DNA of 44,138 nt, taken from JAWLBY01 sp041687455. GTDB lineage: Bacteria > Pseudomonadota > Gammaproteobacteria > Xanthomonadales > Xanthomonadaceae. Where the stretch lies: positions 1 to 44,138 of the forward strand of contig JAWLBY010000028.1 of NCBI GenBank assembly GCA_041687455.1, in the 5' to 3' direction. The stretch's first letter is position 1. Every line of letters starts with the position of its first letter. This document shows positions 6,838 to 16,458 of the stretch, piece by piece. The notes under the pieces were generated by a model, which was not told the DNA's origin, ran no database searches, and was given only the letters and a program-made list of their open reading frames with translations. Made by a program: the position numbers and the translations under genes.

Positions 6838-9800
6838 CGACCACCCTGCACCACCTCGATCCAGCGACCGGCGTTGCGGGCGAAGCGGCGGGCGTCATAC
6901 ATCGCCTCGACGTTCCATGCCGGCAGGTAGTAACGGCCCGGGTAGGCAGCATTGAACTGCAGCACGTAGCTGCGCGATTCGCCGCTGTTCAGGCGGAAAT
7001 AGGTATGTACGCGGTCGTCGCGAATGTCGCGGTAGTCGTATGCCGATTCGGTCGCGGTGTCGGCGGCGGTTGCGATCCGGGTGTTGATGATTTCCCAGCC
7101 GCTCGGCACCACCTGGGTCAGCGCGAGGTTGTCGAACGGCAGCGTCGACGTGTTGCGGATCGTCAGCCTGGCGCGGAAGTCACTGCCCTGCGCCAGTCGC
7201 GACGGATCGATCGACTTGCCGTCCGCATCGGTGAACTCGACCGCCAGCGTCAGCGAGTCGTGCTCCGGCCGTTCGTCGCCGGCCGCTGCGATGCCCTGGC
7301 TGACGACCGTGACGTACAGCGGCCCGCGGCCGCGGTTCATCAGCCGCAGCGCACGCGGTGCGTCGGCGGCCGCGAGTGCCACCTGTGCCACCGGCTTGTC
7401 GGACTGCTGGCGCTGCCAGTCGCCGCCGTCGAGCGCGTGGTCGAACAGCAGCGGGCCGCCGGCACCGTTGCCGGCGAAGCGAGCCAGCGCCAGCAGCGAC
7501 CACGACACCGTCTGCGTGCTGTGCCAGTGCTGGCCGGCCAGTTCGCCGGCGATCGCTTCGGCCAGGTCGCGCGCGTGCTGCACATCGCCGATCCCGAGCA
7601 TCGCATCGAGCAGGATCGCCCGGTCGCGCAGCGCCGAACCGAACGTCATGCCTTCGCGCGGATAGCTCGCGATCGTCATGCCGCGGTCGAGGATCAACTG
7701 CTGCGCGACATCGCCCAGACCGGCCTGCCGGTACGCTGCCGCCAGTTGCCAGCGCGCGATGTCGGGCAGGTTCGGCTGTTCGCGCAGCCGGTTCATCGCG
7801 CCGAGCTCGGGCTCGCCGGCCAGCGCCAGCGTGTACAGCCGATACGACTGGTCGAGCGCATCGGCCTGGTTGCCGGCCACCCAGACCTGCGCACGCGACT
7901 TCTGGAAGCGCTTCCAGCCGGCGATCAGGTCGGCCGGCACGACGTAACCGAGCCGCTGCGCCTCCAGCAGGAAATGGCCGACGTAGCTGGTGCTCCAACT
8001 GTTCCAGTCGTTGGCACCGGGCCAGTAGCCGAACGCACCGCCAGGCAATTGGTACTGCCGCAGCCGGTCGATGCCGGCCTCGACATTGCGTTGCACGCGT
8101 TGCTGTTCGCCCGGATCGAGCTGCAGCAGTGCATTCAGATACAACTGCGGGAATACCGCCGACGTGGTCTGCTCGACGCAGCCGTGCGGATACTGCACCA
8201 GATACTGCAGCCGGTGGCCCAGGTTCAGCGGCGGTACGCCCGACACTTCCAGCATGGTCGTGTTGGTGCCCGGCAGCCCGTGCGGCTCGATCGTGGTGCG
8301 CCATTCGGTGCCGGGGCCGAGCACCTGCGTCTGCACCCGGCGGCTGAGCGGATTGGGCGCACGCACCTCGACGTCGATGGTCTGTTCGGCCGATTCGCGG
8401 CCGGCTCGCGCGACGAAGCGCAGCCGGGTCATGCCGAGCCGATCGCCGACCTTGACGGTGACGAAGCCGAGCTGGTCGCCACTGCGTTCGAACGCCAGAT
8501 CGACACTGTCGCTGCCGACGATCGACAGCGGTGCGTCAACCTCGGCCTGCAGCGTGACGTTGCGGATCGCGTCGTCGAGCGCGAACACCGACACCGGCAC
8601 GCGCAGTTCCTCGCCGGGGCCGAGCACGCGCGGCAGCGTCGCCTGCACCATCACCGGCTGGCGCACCGTCACCGACTTGTCCGCACTGCCGTAGGCACCG
8701 CGCTCACCCGCCACCAGCATGACCCGCACCGCGCCGACATACGGCGGCAGCGCGATGTCGTGCGTCGCGCCCTGCCCGGCCGGCAGCCGGAACGGACCGA
8801 CGAAGCGCACCACCGGCGGGAAACGCTTGCGATCCTTGCTCGCATCGGGGTTGATGCCGTCGTCGGAGCCGCCGAGCGCGAGCAGCCGTTCGAGCGCGCC
8901 GCCGTAGGCACCGACGACGTCGTCGTAGATGTCCCAACTGCGCACGCCGAGCGCCTCGCGGCGATAGAACTCGCCGTGCAGGTTCGGCGTCCTGAAACCG
9001 GTCAGGCCGAGCAGACCCTCGTCGACCACCGCCAGCGTGTAGGTCATCGCCCGGCCCTGCTGCTCGGCCACCGCGACGCGCAGGTTCGATTCCGGCCGCA
9101 CCTCGTCGGCGACCTGCAGGGTCGGCTGCAGGTGGGTCGCCGGGTCGGCGACCAGCAGCGGCAGCACGCCGTACAGACGGATCGGACGATCGTTCTGCTT
9201 GCCCTCGTGCGGCTGCAGCAGCGTGACGCTGACATAGACGTTCGGCGCCATCGCCGCGGTGACCGGCAGCGTGAAGGTCTCGCGTCGACCGTCGAGTTCG
9301 AGCCACTGCTGCGACAGGATGCCGCTGCCGTTCTCGATCGACAGCAGTGCCCGACCGCTGCTCGCCGGCGGCAACTGGATCACCGCCTGGTCGCCGACCT
9401 GGTAGCGCGGCTTGTCGCTGCCGAGGGTCAATGCATTCGCGCCGGGACCGTTCTGCTCGGCGGCACGTCCGGCCCAGCCGGGCCAGTCGATGTAGACGAC
9501 CTGCGCCGCGCAATGGCCGCCGTCGCGATCGCAGGCGCGTACCAGGTAGCGGCCCCAGTCCGGATACCTGACCTCGAAATTCCAGACCGCCTTGCCGTTT
9601 TCGCTGGCGACCGTGTCCTGCTGCAGCCGGACGTGCGCGTTGCTGTTCTCGAAGCTGGCGAGACCGTCGCCGTTCTGCTCCCACCACCAGCGCCACTCGA
9701 TCTTGTGCAGCGTGACCTCGACGTTGCGCAGCGACACCGGTTGCCCGTCGGCATCGAGCGTCGCGATCTCGACCGGATGCGCGGTGTCGGTCAGCAGCAT

Positions 9801-12389
9801 GTTGCGGGTCAGGTCGCCCTTGGGCAGCTTGATGCCGACGTAGTGCGTGTACGGATGGAACGGCACGCTGCTGCTTGCGATGCTGAACGCACCGCCCGGC
9901 TCGAACACGCGGGTGGTGAAGTCGGCGGTCAGGAAACCCGACGCGGCATCGTCGGCGACGATCTCGGCATCGACCCGCGCCCGGCCGTCGGCATCGAGTC
10001 GACCTTCCCACACGGTCTGCGCCTCACCGCGGTACTGCCGGGTCGGATCGTCGAACACGAAATCGGCATTGCGAGTGAACGCGGTCGGCCGCGGTTTCAG
10101 CCGCACCGCGACGTCGGCCTTCAGGCCGGCGGCGCTGGCGCCGTGCAGCCACTGGCTGAACAGCGCGATGTCGGCGCTCTCGCTCTTCTTCAGCACGTCG
10201 CCGGTATCGAGCTCGATCTTCAGCCGGTTCGGCATCACCGTCTCGATCTTGACCGGTCGTTCGAACTGCCGCCCGCCGAGCCTGACCCGCGCGCGCCAGG
10301 TACCGGTCGGGTCGCTGTCGCGGGTCTGCACCGCGAAGCCGTGGAAGTCGCCGACCGGCTGCGTGCTGGTCTGCGTGTGCACGGTCTGGCCTTGCGGATT
10401 GATCAGTTCCAGCGTGGCCGGATGGCCGTCCGGTATCGCATCCTGCGGATCCTGCAGCACGAAGGTCAGGTACAGCGTGTCGCCGGGCCGCCAGACGCCG
10501 CGCTCGCCGTAGATCGTGCCCTTGATGCCGCGCTCGACCGCCACACCACCGACATCGAAATGGCTGACCGGCAGCGCCAGCCCATCGGTCAGCTTCAGGT
10601 AGCCGCGCGCGTTCGCGGTCTCGGCGGCGAGGTAGAACGGCTTGATCTCCGGTGCGATCGTCGCCATGCCGAGCGGATCGGTGCGGGTTTCGCCGATCGG
10701 CTGGTTCTGGTAGTTGAACAACGTCAGCTTCACGTCGCCGATCGGCGCGCCGCTGCGGATGTCGTTGGCGATCACATGCAGCACGCCGTCGCTGCCGGCC
10801 TTGGCGATCAGGCCGATGTTCGCGGCGATGAAATTGCGGCTGCTCCTGGTCTGGGAGTTGTAGCGGTAGTACGCATCGGTACACGGATTGTTCGGATCGC
10901 CGGCGGCGCCGGACATGCCCCAGTATTCGTCGACGAAATCCCAGCCGGACGAATCCCACTCGTCGTAGTCCTCGCCGTTGGCCGGCATCGGGTCGTCCGG
11001 CAGCGGCACCGCGCGCTCGGCCTCCGAACAGGTGTACAGGCTGTTGCCGCGATGGATCGACAGCGTGAAGCGGTACAGCGCACCCGGTTCCTTCTCGTAC
11101 AGCTCGCTGACGTCGAAGGCGAACCGCCGCCACTCGTTCATGTGGCCATTGCCGAGCGTGATCGACTTCTTCCACAGGTAGCGGCCGACCCGCTTCAGTT
11201 CGCGGTTGCCGCCGATCGGATTGACCTGCAGGAACTGACCGAGGTTGTTGTCGTACACGCGCATCGCCGTGACCTGCACGGCGGCGACATTGATCGCCTC
11301 AAACGGAATCGTCAGCCGCTCGCCGGCCGGCAGGATGCTGCCGCGGCCGACGAAGCGTACGCCCGGCTGCAGCGTCTGGAAGCGCAGCGTCTGTTCGACC
11401 TGCCGCCCGAGCCGGCGGCCATCTGCGCTGCGCAACCCGGCGTGCAGGGTCAGGCGGATCTCGCTGTCGGCACCGATCGTGGCCGGGAACAGCGTCAGCG
11501 TGTTGCCGTCGATCCGGTGCGTGAATTCACCGCTTCCGAGCGTGACGAGACCGGCCAGGTTCTGCTTCGGATCGAGCCGGTCGGAGAAATCGATCAGCAG
11601 CGCGCGCTGCTCACCGGTACCGAAGCCGACCCGGGTCACGTCGAACGCACCGATCGGCGGCAGCTCGATCGCATGCTCGCCGGCTCCGCTGCCGGCGACC
11701 GGCGTGCCGTCCCAGCGGAACGTCACCAGCGCCGCCTCGGCACCGCGCGGCAGGCCCGCGGTCCGGAACGCATGGCGCCGACCGTCGCCGCTGTGCTGCC
11801 AGTGCAGCGCGACGTCGGCGTCGCCGTGGCGCGCCAGCAATGTCTTCTCGACCGCGTCGGCTTCGGCTACATCGGCCGTGGTCACGACACCCCGGACCAC
11901 CAGATGCTGCACCTGCGACGGATCGAGATCGACCCCTTCGAATGCGACGTCGATGCCCTGCGCAATCACGTCGACCGCGAAGCGGTAATCGCCGAGCGAC
12001 GCCGGCAGGCCCGGCAGCGCGGCCGCCTTCAGCACGATCTGGTAGCGCTGGCCCGAGCGCAGCGGCTCGCCCGGCACCAGCACCAGCTCGCGCGGATTGT
12101 TGAACACCGCCGACGCCGCGATCGACGGCTCGACCTCGATCAGGCCCGGCATCGGCTTGCCGACCTCCGCCGCCGACACCACGTCGTCGACGAAGCGGAG
12201 CCGCACCGGCGCACTGCGCGACACCAGCCCGGCACTGTGTTCGGCAATGTACTGCGCCCATTGCGCGGCATTCGGCGACAACGCAGGCGGCGTCGGCGGC
12301 GCCGTGACCTCCGGCCGACTGCATGCGGCCAACGCCCCCAACAGCACTCCGGCCAGCCCGACCGACCACAGCCAACGACGCATCATCAT
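6834..12389 (-). CDS. Bacterial alpha-2-macroglobulin lipoprotein (YfhM/MagD type)
   Basis: An 1851-residue periplasmic lipoprotein. The signal peptide ends in the lipobox LAAC (Cys at about residue 23). MG-type domains follow, then a thioester motif GCVEQ (Cys about 1404) within an alpha/alpha-barrel TED region that includes GGAFGYWPG. The thioester would trap proteases by covalent coupling when the bait region is cut. In this family it is thought to protect the envelope beside PBP1C, whose gene overlaps it downstream. Start: GGAGG lies seven bases before the first of three ATG codons at 12387-12389; a longer frame upstream has no support. Length and order are normal for the family. Confidence 0.93.
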   Translation of the reverse strand: MMMRRWLWSVGLAGVLLGALAACSRPEVTAPPTPPALSPNAAQWAQYIAEHSAGLVSRSAPVRLRFVDDVVSAAEVGKPMPGLIEVEPSIAASAVFNNPRELVLVPGEPLRSGQRYQIVLKAAALPGLPASLGDYRFAVDVIAQGIDVAFEGVDLDPSQVQHLVVRGVVTTADVAEADAVEKTLLARHGDADVALHWQHSGDGRRHAFRTAGLPRGAEAALVTFRWDGTPVAGSGAGEHAIELPPIGAFDVTRVGFGTGEQRALLIDFSDRLDPKQNLAGLVTLGSGEFTHRIDGNTLTLFPATIGADSEIRLTLHAGLRSADGRRLGRQVEQTLRFQTLQPGVRFVGRGSILPAGERLTIPFEAINVAAVQVTAMRVYDNNLGQFLQVNPIGGNRELKRVGRYLWKKSITLGNGHMNEWRRFAFDVSELYEKEPGALYRFTLSIHRGNSLYTCSEAERAVPLPDDPMPANGEDYDEWDSSGWDFVDEYWGMSGAAGDPNNPCTDAYYRYNSQTRSSRNFIAANIGLIAKAGSDGVLHVIANDIRSGAPIGDVKLTLFNYQNQPIGETRTDPLGMATIAPEIKPFYLAAETANARGYLKLTDGLALPVSHFDVGGVAVERGIKGTIYGERGVWRPGDTLYLTFVLQDPQDAIPDGHPATLELINPQGQTVHTQTSTQPVGDFHGFAVQTRDSDPTGTWRARVRLGGRQFERPVKIETVMPNRLKIELDTGDVLKKSESADIALFSQWLHGASAAGLKADVAVRLKPRPTAFTRNADFVFDDPTRQYRGEAQTVWEGRLDADGRARVDAEIVADDAASGFLTADFTTRVFEPGGAFSIASSSVPFHPYTHYVGIKLPKGDLTRNMLLTDTAHPVEIATLDADGQPVSLRNVEVTLHKIEWRWWWEQNGDGLASFENSNAHVRLQQDTVASENGKAVWNFEVRYPDWGRYLVRACDRDGGHCAAQVVYIDWPGWAGRAAEQNGPGANALTLGSDKPRYQVGDQAVIQLPPASSGRALLSIENGSGILSQQWLELDGRRETFTLPVTAAMAPNVYVSVTLLQPHEGKQNDRPIRLYGVLPLLVADPATHLQPTLQVADEVRPESNLRVAVAEQQGRAMTYTLAVVDEGLLGLTGFRTPNLHGEFYRREALGVRSWDIYDDVVGAYGGALERLLALGGSDDGINPDASKDRKRFPPVVRFVGPFRLPAGQGATHDIALPPYVGAVRVMLVAGERGAYGSADKSVTVRQPVMVQATLPRVLGPGEELRVPVSVFALDDAIRNVTLQAEVDAPLSIVGSDSVDLAFERSGDQLGFVTVKVGDRLGMTRLRFVARAGRESAEQTIDVEVRAPNPLSRRVQTQVLGPGTEWRTTIEPHGLPGTNTTMLEVSGVPPLNLGHRLQYLVQYPHGCVEQTTSAVFPQLYLNALLQLDPGEQQRVQRNVEAGIDRLRQYQLPGGAFGYWPGANDWNSWSTSYVGHFLLEAQRLGYVVPADLIAGWKRFQKSRAQVWVAGNQADALDQSYRLYTLALAGEPELGAMNRLREQPNLPDIARWQLAAAYRQAGLGDVAQQLILDRGMTIASYPREGMTFGSALRDRAILLDAMLGIGDVQHARDLAEAIAGELAGQHWHSTQTVSWSLLALARFAGNGAGGPLLFDHALDGGDWQRQQSDKPVAQVALAAADAPRALRLMNRGRGPLYVTVVSQGIAAAGDERPEHDSLTLAVEFTDADGKSIDPSRLAQGSDFRARLTIRNTSTLPFDNLALTQVVPSGWEIINTRIATAADTATESAYDYRDIRDDRVHTYFRLNSGESRSYVLQFNAAYPGRYYLPAWNVEAMYDARRFARNAGRWIEVVQGGR

Positions 12390-12800
12390 CTCGCCTCCGT
12401 GAGGAATGTGACGCCGATCCGCCGTGCGGCTCCGGCAGCCCCGCCCGCGCATACCCGCGAACCGGCGCAGCATAGCGCCGCCGCCGCGAAAGCGGCCGAT
12501 CGACACCGCAAGCCACCCGCATTGACGCAACAGCGACAAGCACCGCAACGACGTCAGGCAGGTCATCGGATGCTCCCGGTCCGACAGGCGGATCGCCCGG
12601 GATCGATCGTCAGCGCGGAAGGTGGCGAAATGCGGGCAGGTCGGGGCGAGGGGCTGGCAGCCGCCGCCGGCCAGCAGTGTCGACGATGGGCACGTTGCGT
12701 TGTGATGAGTCGGCGATTGCTCGGCGACCGATCGGCGGTGCCGCGTTGCGCAAACCTTGGCGCCGTGTCGACGACGCTGCAGCTTGCGTTGCGGAGATTC

Positions 12801-12844
12801 GGCGTCTGTCGGCGTGTGGGGCGGCGTCTGTCGGCGTCTGGGGC
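12801..12844. repeat. 22-bp direct repeat, two copies
   Basis: Units at 12801-12822 and 12823-12844 begin GGCGTCTGTCGGCGT and end GGGGC. They differ at one base (G versus C) and are directly adjacent, next to the hairpin at 12845-12862. Confidence 0.7.
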
Positions 12845-12862
12845 GGCGGGTCAAGACCCGCC
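12845..12862. repeat. Short intergenic palindrome GGCGGGTC-AA-GACCCGCC
   Basis: A perfect 8-bp stem with a 2-base spacer, followed by CTAC. This GGCGGGTC palindrome resembles short dispersed intergenic elements of xanthomonads (from memory). It is not followed by a T run and lies far from a stop codon, so a terminator role is unlikely. Confidence 0.5.
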
Positions 12863-13069
12863 CTACGCCGGCAACCCGAATCCACGTTCGTCGATGTGTG
12901 GGTGGTCGAACTCAACGCTCGAGGCCGACAGCGTGACCGCTCGCGACGCCCGACGGATGACGACCGGCACGGTAAGTCGATCAGGGCCGTCGATAGACTG
13001 GACCGGCCTGGTCATTCCGACCATTCGGCCCCGCGGCCGCTGCGGTCCGGGCCCACCCGAGCCACGCCG

Positions 13070-13531
13070 ATGAGAATCGAAACCGACGATCTTTCCCGCC
13101 CCGAGATCCACGCGCTGCTGAACGAACATCTGCAGAACATGCATGCGCTGTCGCCACCGGAGAGCGTCCATGCGCTCGACCTCGATCGGCTGCGCGCACC
13201 CGGGATCACGTTCTGGTCGGCCTGGGACGGCCCGCTGCTGCTCGGCTGCGGCGCACTGAAGGAACTCGATCCGACACATGGCGAGATCAAGTCGATGCGC
13301 ACGCCGGCCGCGTTGCGCGGGCGCGGTGCCGGCCGCGCGATCCTGCTGCATATCCTGCAGGAGGCAAGCGCACGCGGATATCGGCAATTGAGTCTCGAGA
13401 CCGGCACCGCCGAGGCATTCCAACCTGCGCAGCGGTTGTATCAAAGTGTCGGCTTCCGCTTTTGCGGGCCATTCGGCGATTACACCGAAGATCCGAACAG
13501 TGCGTTCATGACGCTGCCGTTGCCGGCCTGA
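13070..13531 (+). CDS. GNAT-family N-acetyltransferase
   Basis: A 153-residue cytoplasmic acetyltransferase. The acetyl-CoA loop is RGRGAGRAIL (about residues 83-92), preceded by the beta strand EIKSMRTPAALR and followed by the C-terminal motif AQRLYQSVGFRFCGPF (about 123-138). ATG at 13070 gives the normal length; the longer frame upstream has no SD or similarity. The substrate is unknown. It is a single gene, ending in a strong hairpin before the convergent RcnB-like gene. Confidence 0.88.
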   Translation: MRIETDDLSRPEIHALLNEHLQNMHALSPPESVHALDLDRLRAPGITFWSAWDGPLLLGCGALKELDPTHGEIKSMRTPAALRGRGAGRAILLHILQEASARGYRQLSLETGTAEAFQPAQRLYQSVGFRFCGPFGDYTEDPNSAFMTLPLPA

Positions 13532-13620
13532 GCGCCGCTCGCTTGCGCCTGCGCGGCGCAGGCCGTGCGACACACGCGCGAGCGCCTGCCGGCGCCGGAC
13601 CGGACAGCGACGCCGCGGCA

Positions 13621-13650
13621 GCATGCCGGACCGGCCGTGGTCCGGCATGC
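13621..13650. terminator. Bidirectional hairpin between convergent genes
   Basis: A perfect 12-bp stem (GCATGCCGGACC and GGTCCGGCATGC) with loop GGCCGT lies between the acetyltransferase stop (13531) and the RcnB-like stop (13664). The position between convergent genes suggests a shared terminator, although no long T run follows on either side. Confidence 0.6.
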
Positions 13651-13663
13651 CCCTCCCCCGCCG

Positions 13664-14278
13664 TCAGCGATAGAACAGATCGAACACGATGTCGGCGATC
13701 AGGCCGCTGGCGACCGCGGCGAGCACGGCGTGGTCGTCGACGCGGACGTAGTAGTAGCCGCGCGGCGGCGGCGGCAGCCGGTAGTGGCGGTAGTCGAGCA
13801 CGTAGTGCGGTGCGCGATACGACGGCGGCAGGTAGTCGCCGGCACGCCAGTAGCGCTGGCTGTAGTCGCGCGGCGGGGCATAGCGGATCGAGTGGTAGCG
13901 CTGGCTGTACGGCCGTTGCACGATGACCGGGGTGCGATAGTCGTAGCGCGAGCTGTATCGATGATCGTAGCGGCTGTCGTAGCGGGTGTCATAGCGCGTG
14001 TCGTATCGGCTGTCGTAGCGACGGTCGTAGCGGCTGTCGTAGCGACGCTCATCGCGGCGGTCCTGGCCGGTCCAGCCGCCGTCGTGGCGACGCGGGTCGT
14101 TGCGCCACTGATCGCTCCTGCGATCGTCGCGGCGGTCGTGCCGGCGATCGTTGTCGTGGCGCTGGTCGCGCTGATGCTTGGCCTGGGCGGCACCGTCGCC
14201 ACCGCGGTCGCGCTCGGCGGCGTGGATGGCGGGCGCAGCGACAGCCAGGGCGATGGCGACAATGAGGGCGTGTTTCAT
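13664..14278 (-). CDS. RcnB-family periplasmic protein with an RYD tandem repeat
   Basis: A 204-residue protein with a signal peptide (about residues 1-20, ending AIHA), a very polar Asp/Arg/His-rich middle (about 22-76), a run of four-residue RYD(S/T/R/H) repeats at about 77-114, and a C-terminal RcnB-like domain (LPPSYRAPHYVLDY, then PPPRGYYYVRVDDH, about 145-204). RcnB proteins act in the periplasm in nickel/cobalt homeostasis in E. coli; many relatives have unknown roles. GGAG stands about eight bases before the ATG at 14276-14278. The repeat block is unusual and probably varies in length between strains. Confidence 0.8.
   Translation of the reverse strand: MKHALIVAIALAVAAPAIHAAERDRGGDGAAQAKHQRDQRHDNDRRHDRRDDRRSDQWRNDPRRHDGGWTGQDRRDERRYDSRYDRRYDSRYDTRYDTRYDSRYDHRYSSRYDYRTPVIVQRPYSQRYHSIRYAPPRDYSQRYWRAGDYLPPSYRAPHYVLDYRHYRLPPPPRGYYYVRVDDHAVLAAVASGLIADIVFDLFYR
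13937..14049 (-). repeat. 12-bp coding repeats for the RYD(S/T) array
   Basis: About nine imperfect 12-bp units (plus-strand GTAGCGGCTGTC and variants) lie within the RcnB-like gene and encode RYD-plus-one repeats. The unit length is a multiple of three, so gain or loss of units keeps the frame. Confidence 0.7.
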
Positions 14279-14529
14279 CGTGATCTCCGAAGGACGGGCA
14301 TGTTGCAGGCCCGATGCTTGAACGCCGCGGAGATCACGATCCGTCGCCGGTCGGCCGGGCCGGTTCAGGCGCGGTTCTGGCAAGCGGACGGGCGCATCGG
14401 TGCAAGGCGCCTCGCGGCGACCCGACGACGACCGGCTCCGGTCGGCGCCAAGTAGGCCTTTCGGCCCATTTCGGCCGCCGCCGGACCGGCTAGCCTGCAG
14501 GCCCCACACCACCGGATCGGGATCTCTCC

Positions 14530-16365
14530 ATGCGCCTGCACGTCTTGACCCTCGCCCTCGCCGTCGCGCTCGCCGGCTGCAACGACGCCACCGTCGCACC
14601 CGCCGGAGGCGACGCAGCATCGAGCGCAGCGACCGCCGCCACGCAGGACCCGAAGGCCATCGCCGCCCGACTCGACGGCCTGTATGCCCAGTTCTGGGAA
14701 GAAGCGCTGGAACTGAACCCGATTCAGGCCACCTTCGTCGGCGACCCGCGCTACAACGACCGGCTGCCGGACTTCCTGTCGGCCGAGTTCCGTCAGCAGG
14801 CGCTCGAGTTCATGCAGCGCTGGCACGACACCGTATCGGCGATCGACGCCAGCGCGCTGACCGGCCAGGACCGGCTGTCGTACGACATATTCGTGCGCGA
14901 GACGCGGATGCAGCTCGAGGGCGAGCGCTTTCCGGGCTGGATGCAGCCGGTCAACCAGTTCTTCAGCTTCGCGAGCTTCCTGCCGCAACTGGCATCGGGC
15001 CGCGGTGCGCAGCCGTTCAAGACGGTCGAGGACTACGACAACTGGCTCAAGCGCGGCCATGCCGCGGTCGCGATCTTCGATACCGCGATCGCGAACATGC
15101 GCCAGGGCATGCAGGCCGGCGTCGTGCAGCCGAAGGTGCTGATGCAGAAGGTGCTGCCGCAGCTCGACGCGCTGATCGTCGACGAGCCGCAGAAGAGCCT
15201 GTTCTGGGGCCCGATCACGATGATGCCGGAGTCCATCCCGGCCGAGGACAAGGCACGCCTGACGGCAGACTACGAAGCGATGATCGGCAAGGGGCTGCTC
15301 CCGGCCTATGTGCGTCTGCGCGACTTCATCCGCGACGAATACATCCCCGCCACCCGCGACACCGTCGCACTGTCGGCACTGCCGGATGGCGAGGCCTGGT
15401 ATGCCTTCAACGTCCGCAGCTCGACCAGCACCAACCTGACCCCGGAGCAGATCCACCAGATCGGCCTGGACGAGGTTGCGCGCATCCACGGCGAGATGCA
15501 CGAGGTGATGCGCCAGGTCGGCTTCGAGGGCGACCTGCAGGCGTTCTTCAAGCACATGACCACCGACCCGACGTTCCAGTTCGACAGCGAACAGGCACTG
15601 CTCGATGCCTACAACTCGCTGCGCGAACGGGTCGATGCCGGCGTTCCGGCGTTGTTCTCGCTGATTCCGAAGGCGCCGTTCGAGATCCGTCCGGTCGAGG
15701 AGTTCCGCGCCGCGTCAGCCGCCGGTGGCAGCTACATGCCGCCGAGCGAGGACGGCTCGCGGCCGGGCATCTTCTACGTCAACACGCACGACCTGCCGGC
15801 CCGCAAGACCTGGGACATGGAATCGCTGTACCTGCACGAGGCGATCCCGGGCCACCACTTCCAGATCGCGCTGCAGCAGGAGCTCGAGGACCTGCCGGCT
15901 TTCCGCCGCTTCGGTGGCGAGACGGCGTTCGCCGAGGGCTGGGGCCTGTATTCCGAATCGCTCGGCAAGGAGATCGGCGTCTATACCGATCCGTATCAGT
16001 ATTTCGGCCGCCTGCAGGCCGAGCTGTGGCGGGCGATCCGGCTGGTCGTCGACACCGGCCTGCACGCGAAGGGCTGGACCCGCGAACAGGTGATCGAATA
16101 CATGCTCGGCAATTCGGCCACGACCAATACCGAAGCAGTGTCGGAAGCCGAGCGCTACATCGCATGGCCGGGCCAGGCGCTGGCCTACAAGATCGGCGAG
16201 CTCAAGATCAAGGAACTGCGTGCCCGGGCCGAGCGCGAACTCGGCGACAGCTTCGACCCGCGCGCGTTTCATGCCGAGGTGTTGCGCTACGGCGCAGTCC
16301 CGCTCGAAGTGCTGGAATCCAACATCGACCGCTTCATTGCGGCCGGCAAGGCGCCGCGGGCGTAG
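14530..16365 (+). CDS. DUF885-family lipoprotein, putative metallohydrolase
   Basis: A 611-residue lipoprotein: the signal peptide ends in the lipobox LAGC (Cys about 17), followed by a low-complexity Ala/Ser/Thr linker to about residue 40. The DUF885 domain fills the rest. It contains HEAIPGHH (H436-H443), a conserved motif that resembles a metal-binding site, and GETAFAEGWGLYSE (about 462-475). The family is thought to comprise zinc-type peptidases, but I know of no confirmed substrate for this branch. It ends before two strong hairpins and converges on the catalase gene. Confidence 0.88.
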   Translation: MRLHVLTLALAVALAGCNDATVAPAGGDAASSAATAATQDPKAIAARLDGLYAQFWEEALELNPIQATFVGDPRYNDRLPDFLSAEFRQQALEFMQRWHDTVSAIDASALTGQDRLSYDIFVRETRMQLEGERFPGWMQPVNQFFSFASFLPQLASGRGAQPFKTVEDYDNWLKRGHAAVAIFDTAIANMRQGMQAGVVQPKVLMQKVLPQLDALIVDEPQKSLFWGPITMMPESIPAEDKARLTADYEAMIGKGLLPAYVRLRDFIRDEYIPATRDTVALSALPDGEAWYAFNVRSSTSTNLTPEQIHQIGLDEVARIHGEMHEVMRQVGFEGDLQAFFKHMTTDPTFQFDSEQALLDAYNSLRERVDAGVPALFSLIPKAPFEIRPVEEFRAASAAGGSYMPPSEDGSRPGIFYVNTHDLPARKTWDMESLYLHEAIPGHHFQIALQQELEDLPAFRRFGGETAFAEGWGLYSESLGKEIGVYTDPYQYFGRLQAELWRAIRLVVDTGLHAKGWTREQVIEYMLGNSATTNTEAVSEAERYIAWPGQALAYKIGELKIKELRARAERELGDSFDPRAFHAEVLRYGAVPLEVLESNIDRFIAAGKAPRA

Positions 16366-16372
16366 CAGTACA

Positions 16373-16416
16373 CGGCGCGCCGTTCGTGGGCAGGTCGAAC
16401 CACGAACGCCGCGCCG
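16373..16416. terminator. Long-stem hairpin between convergent genes
   Basis: Arms of about 17 bp (CGGCGCGCCGTTCGTGG and CCACGAACGCCGCGCCG) pair with a single mismatch around a 10-base loop. It begins eight bases after the DUF885 stop and lies before the convergent catalase stop at 16459, so it probably ends both transcripts. Confidence 0.65.
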
Positions 16417-16422
16417 CCATCG

Positions 16423-16443
16423 TCGCCCCGCACTGCGGGGCGA
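16423..16443. terminator. Second hairpin between convergent genes
   Basis: A perfect 9-bp stem, TCGCCCCGC-ACT-GCGGGGCGA. It lies closest to the catalase stop (16459) and probably terminates that minus-strand transcript. Confidence 0.55.
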
Positions 16444-16458
16444 TCGATGAGCGCAGCG

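Larger units (their letters stand above)
12390..13069. other. Long intergenic stretch without a recognised gene
   Basis: About 680 bases lie between the divergent alpha-2-macroglobulin and acetyltransferase genes. Frames here are proline/arginine-rich shadows without SD or family resemblance. Two features are visible: a 22-bp tandem duplication and a short perfect hairpin, listed separately. Promoters for both flanking genes should lie here, but I see no convincing boxes. Confidence 0.5.

Noticed and set aside
6681..13073. A very long plus-strand open frame (over 2100 codons) opposite the PBP1C and alpha-2-macroglobulin genes
   Set aside because: It is the antisense shadow of two well-supported genes in high-GC DNA. 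Its translation is arginine/glutamine-rich without any domain.
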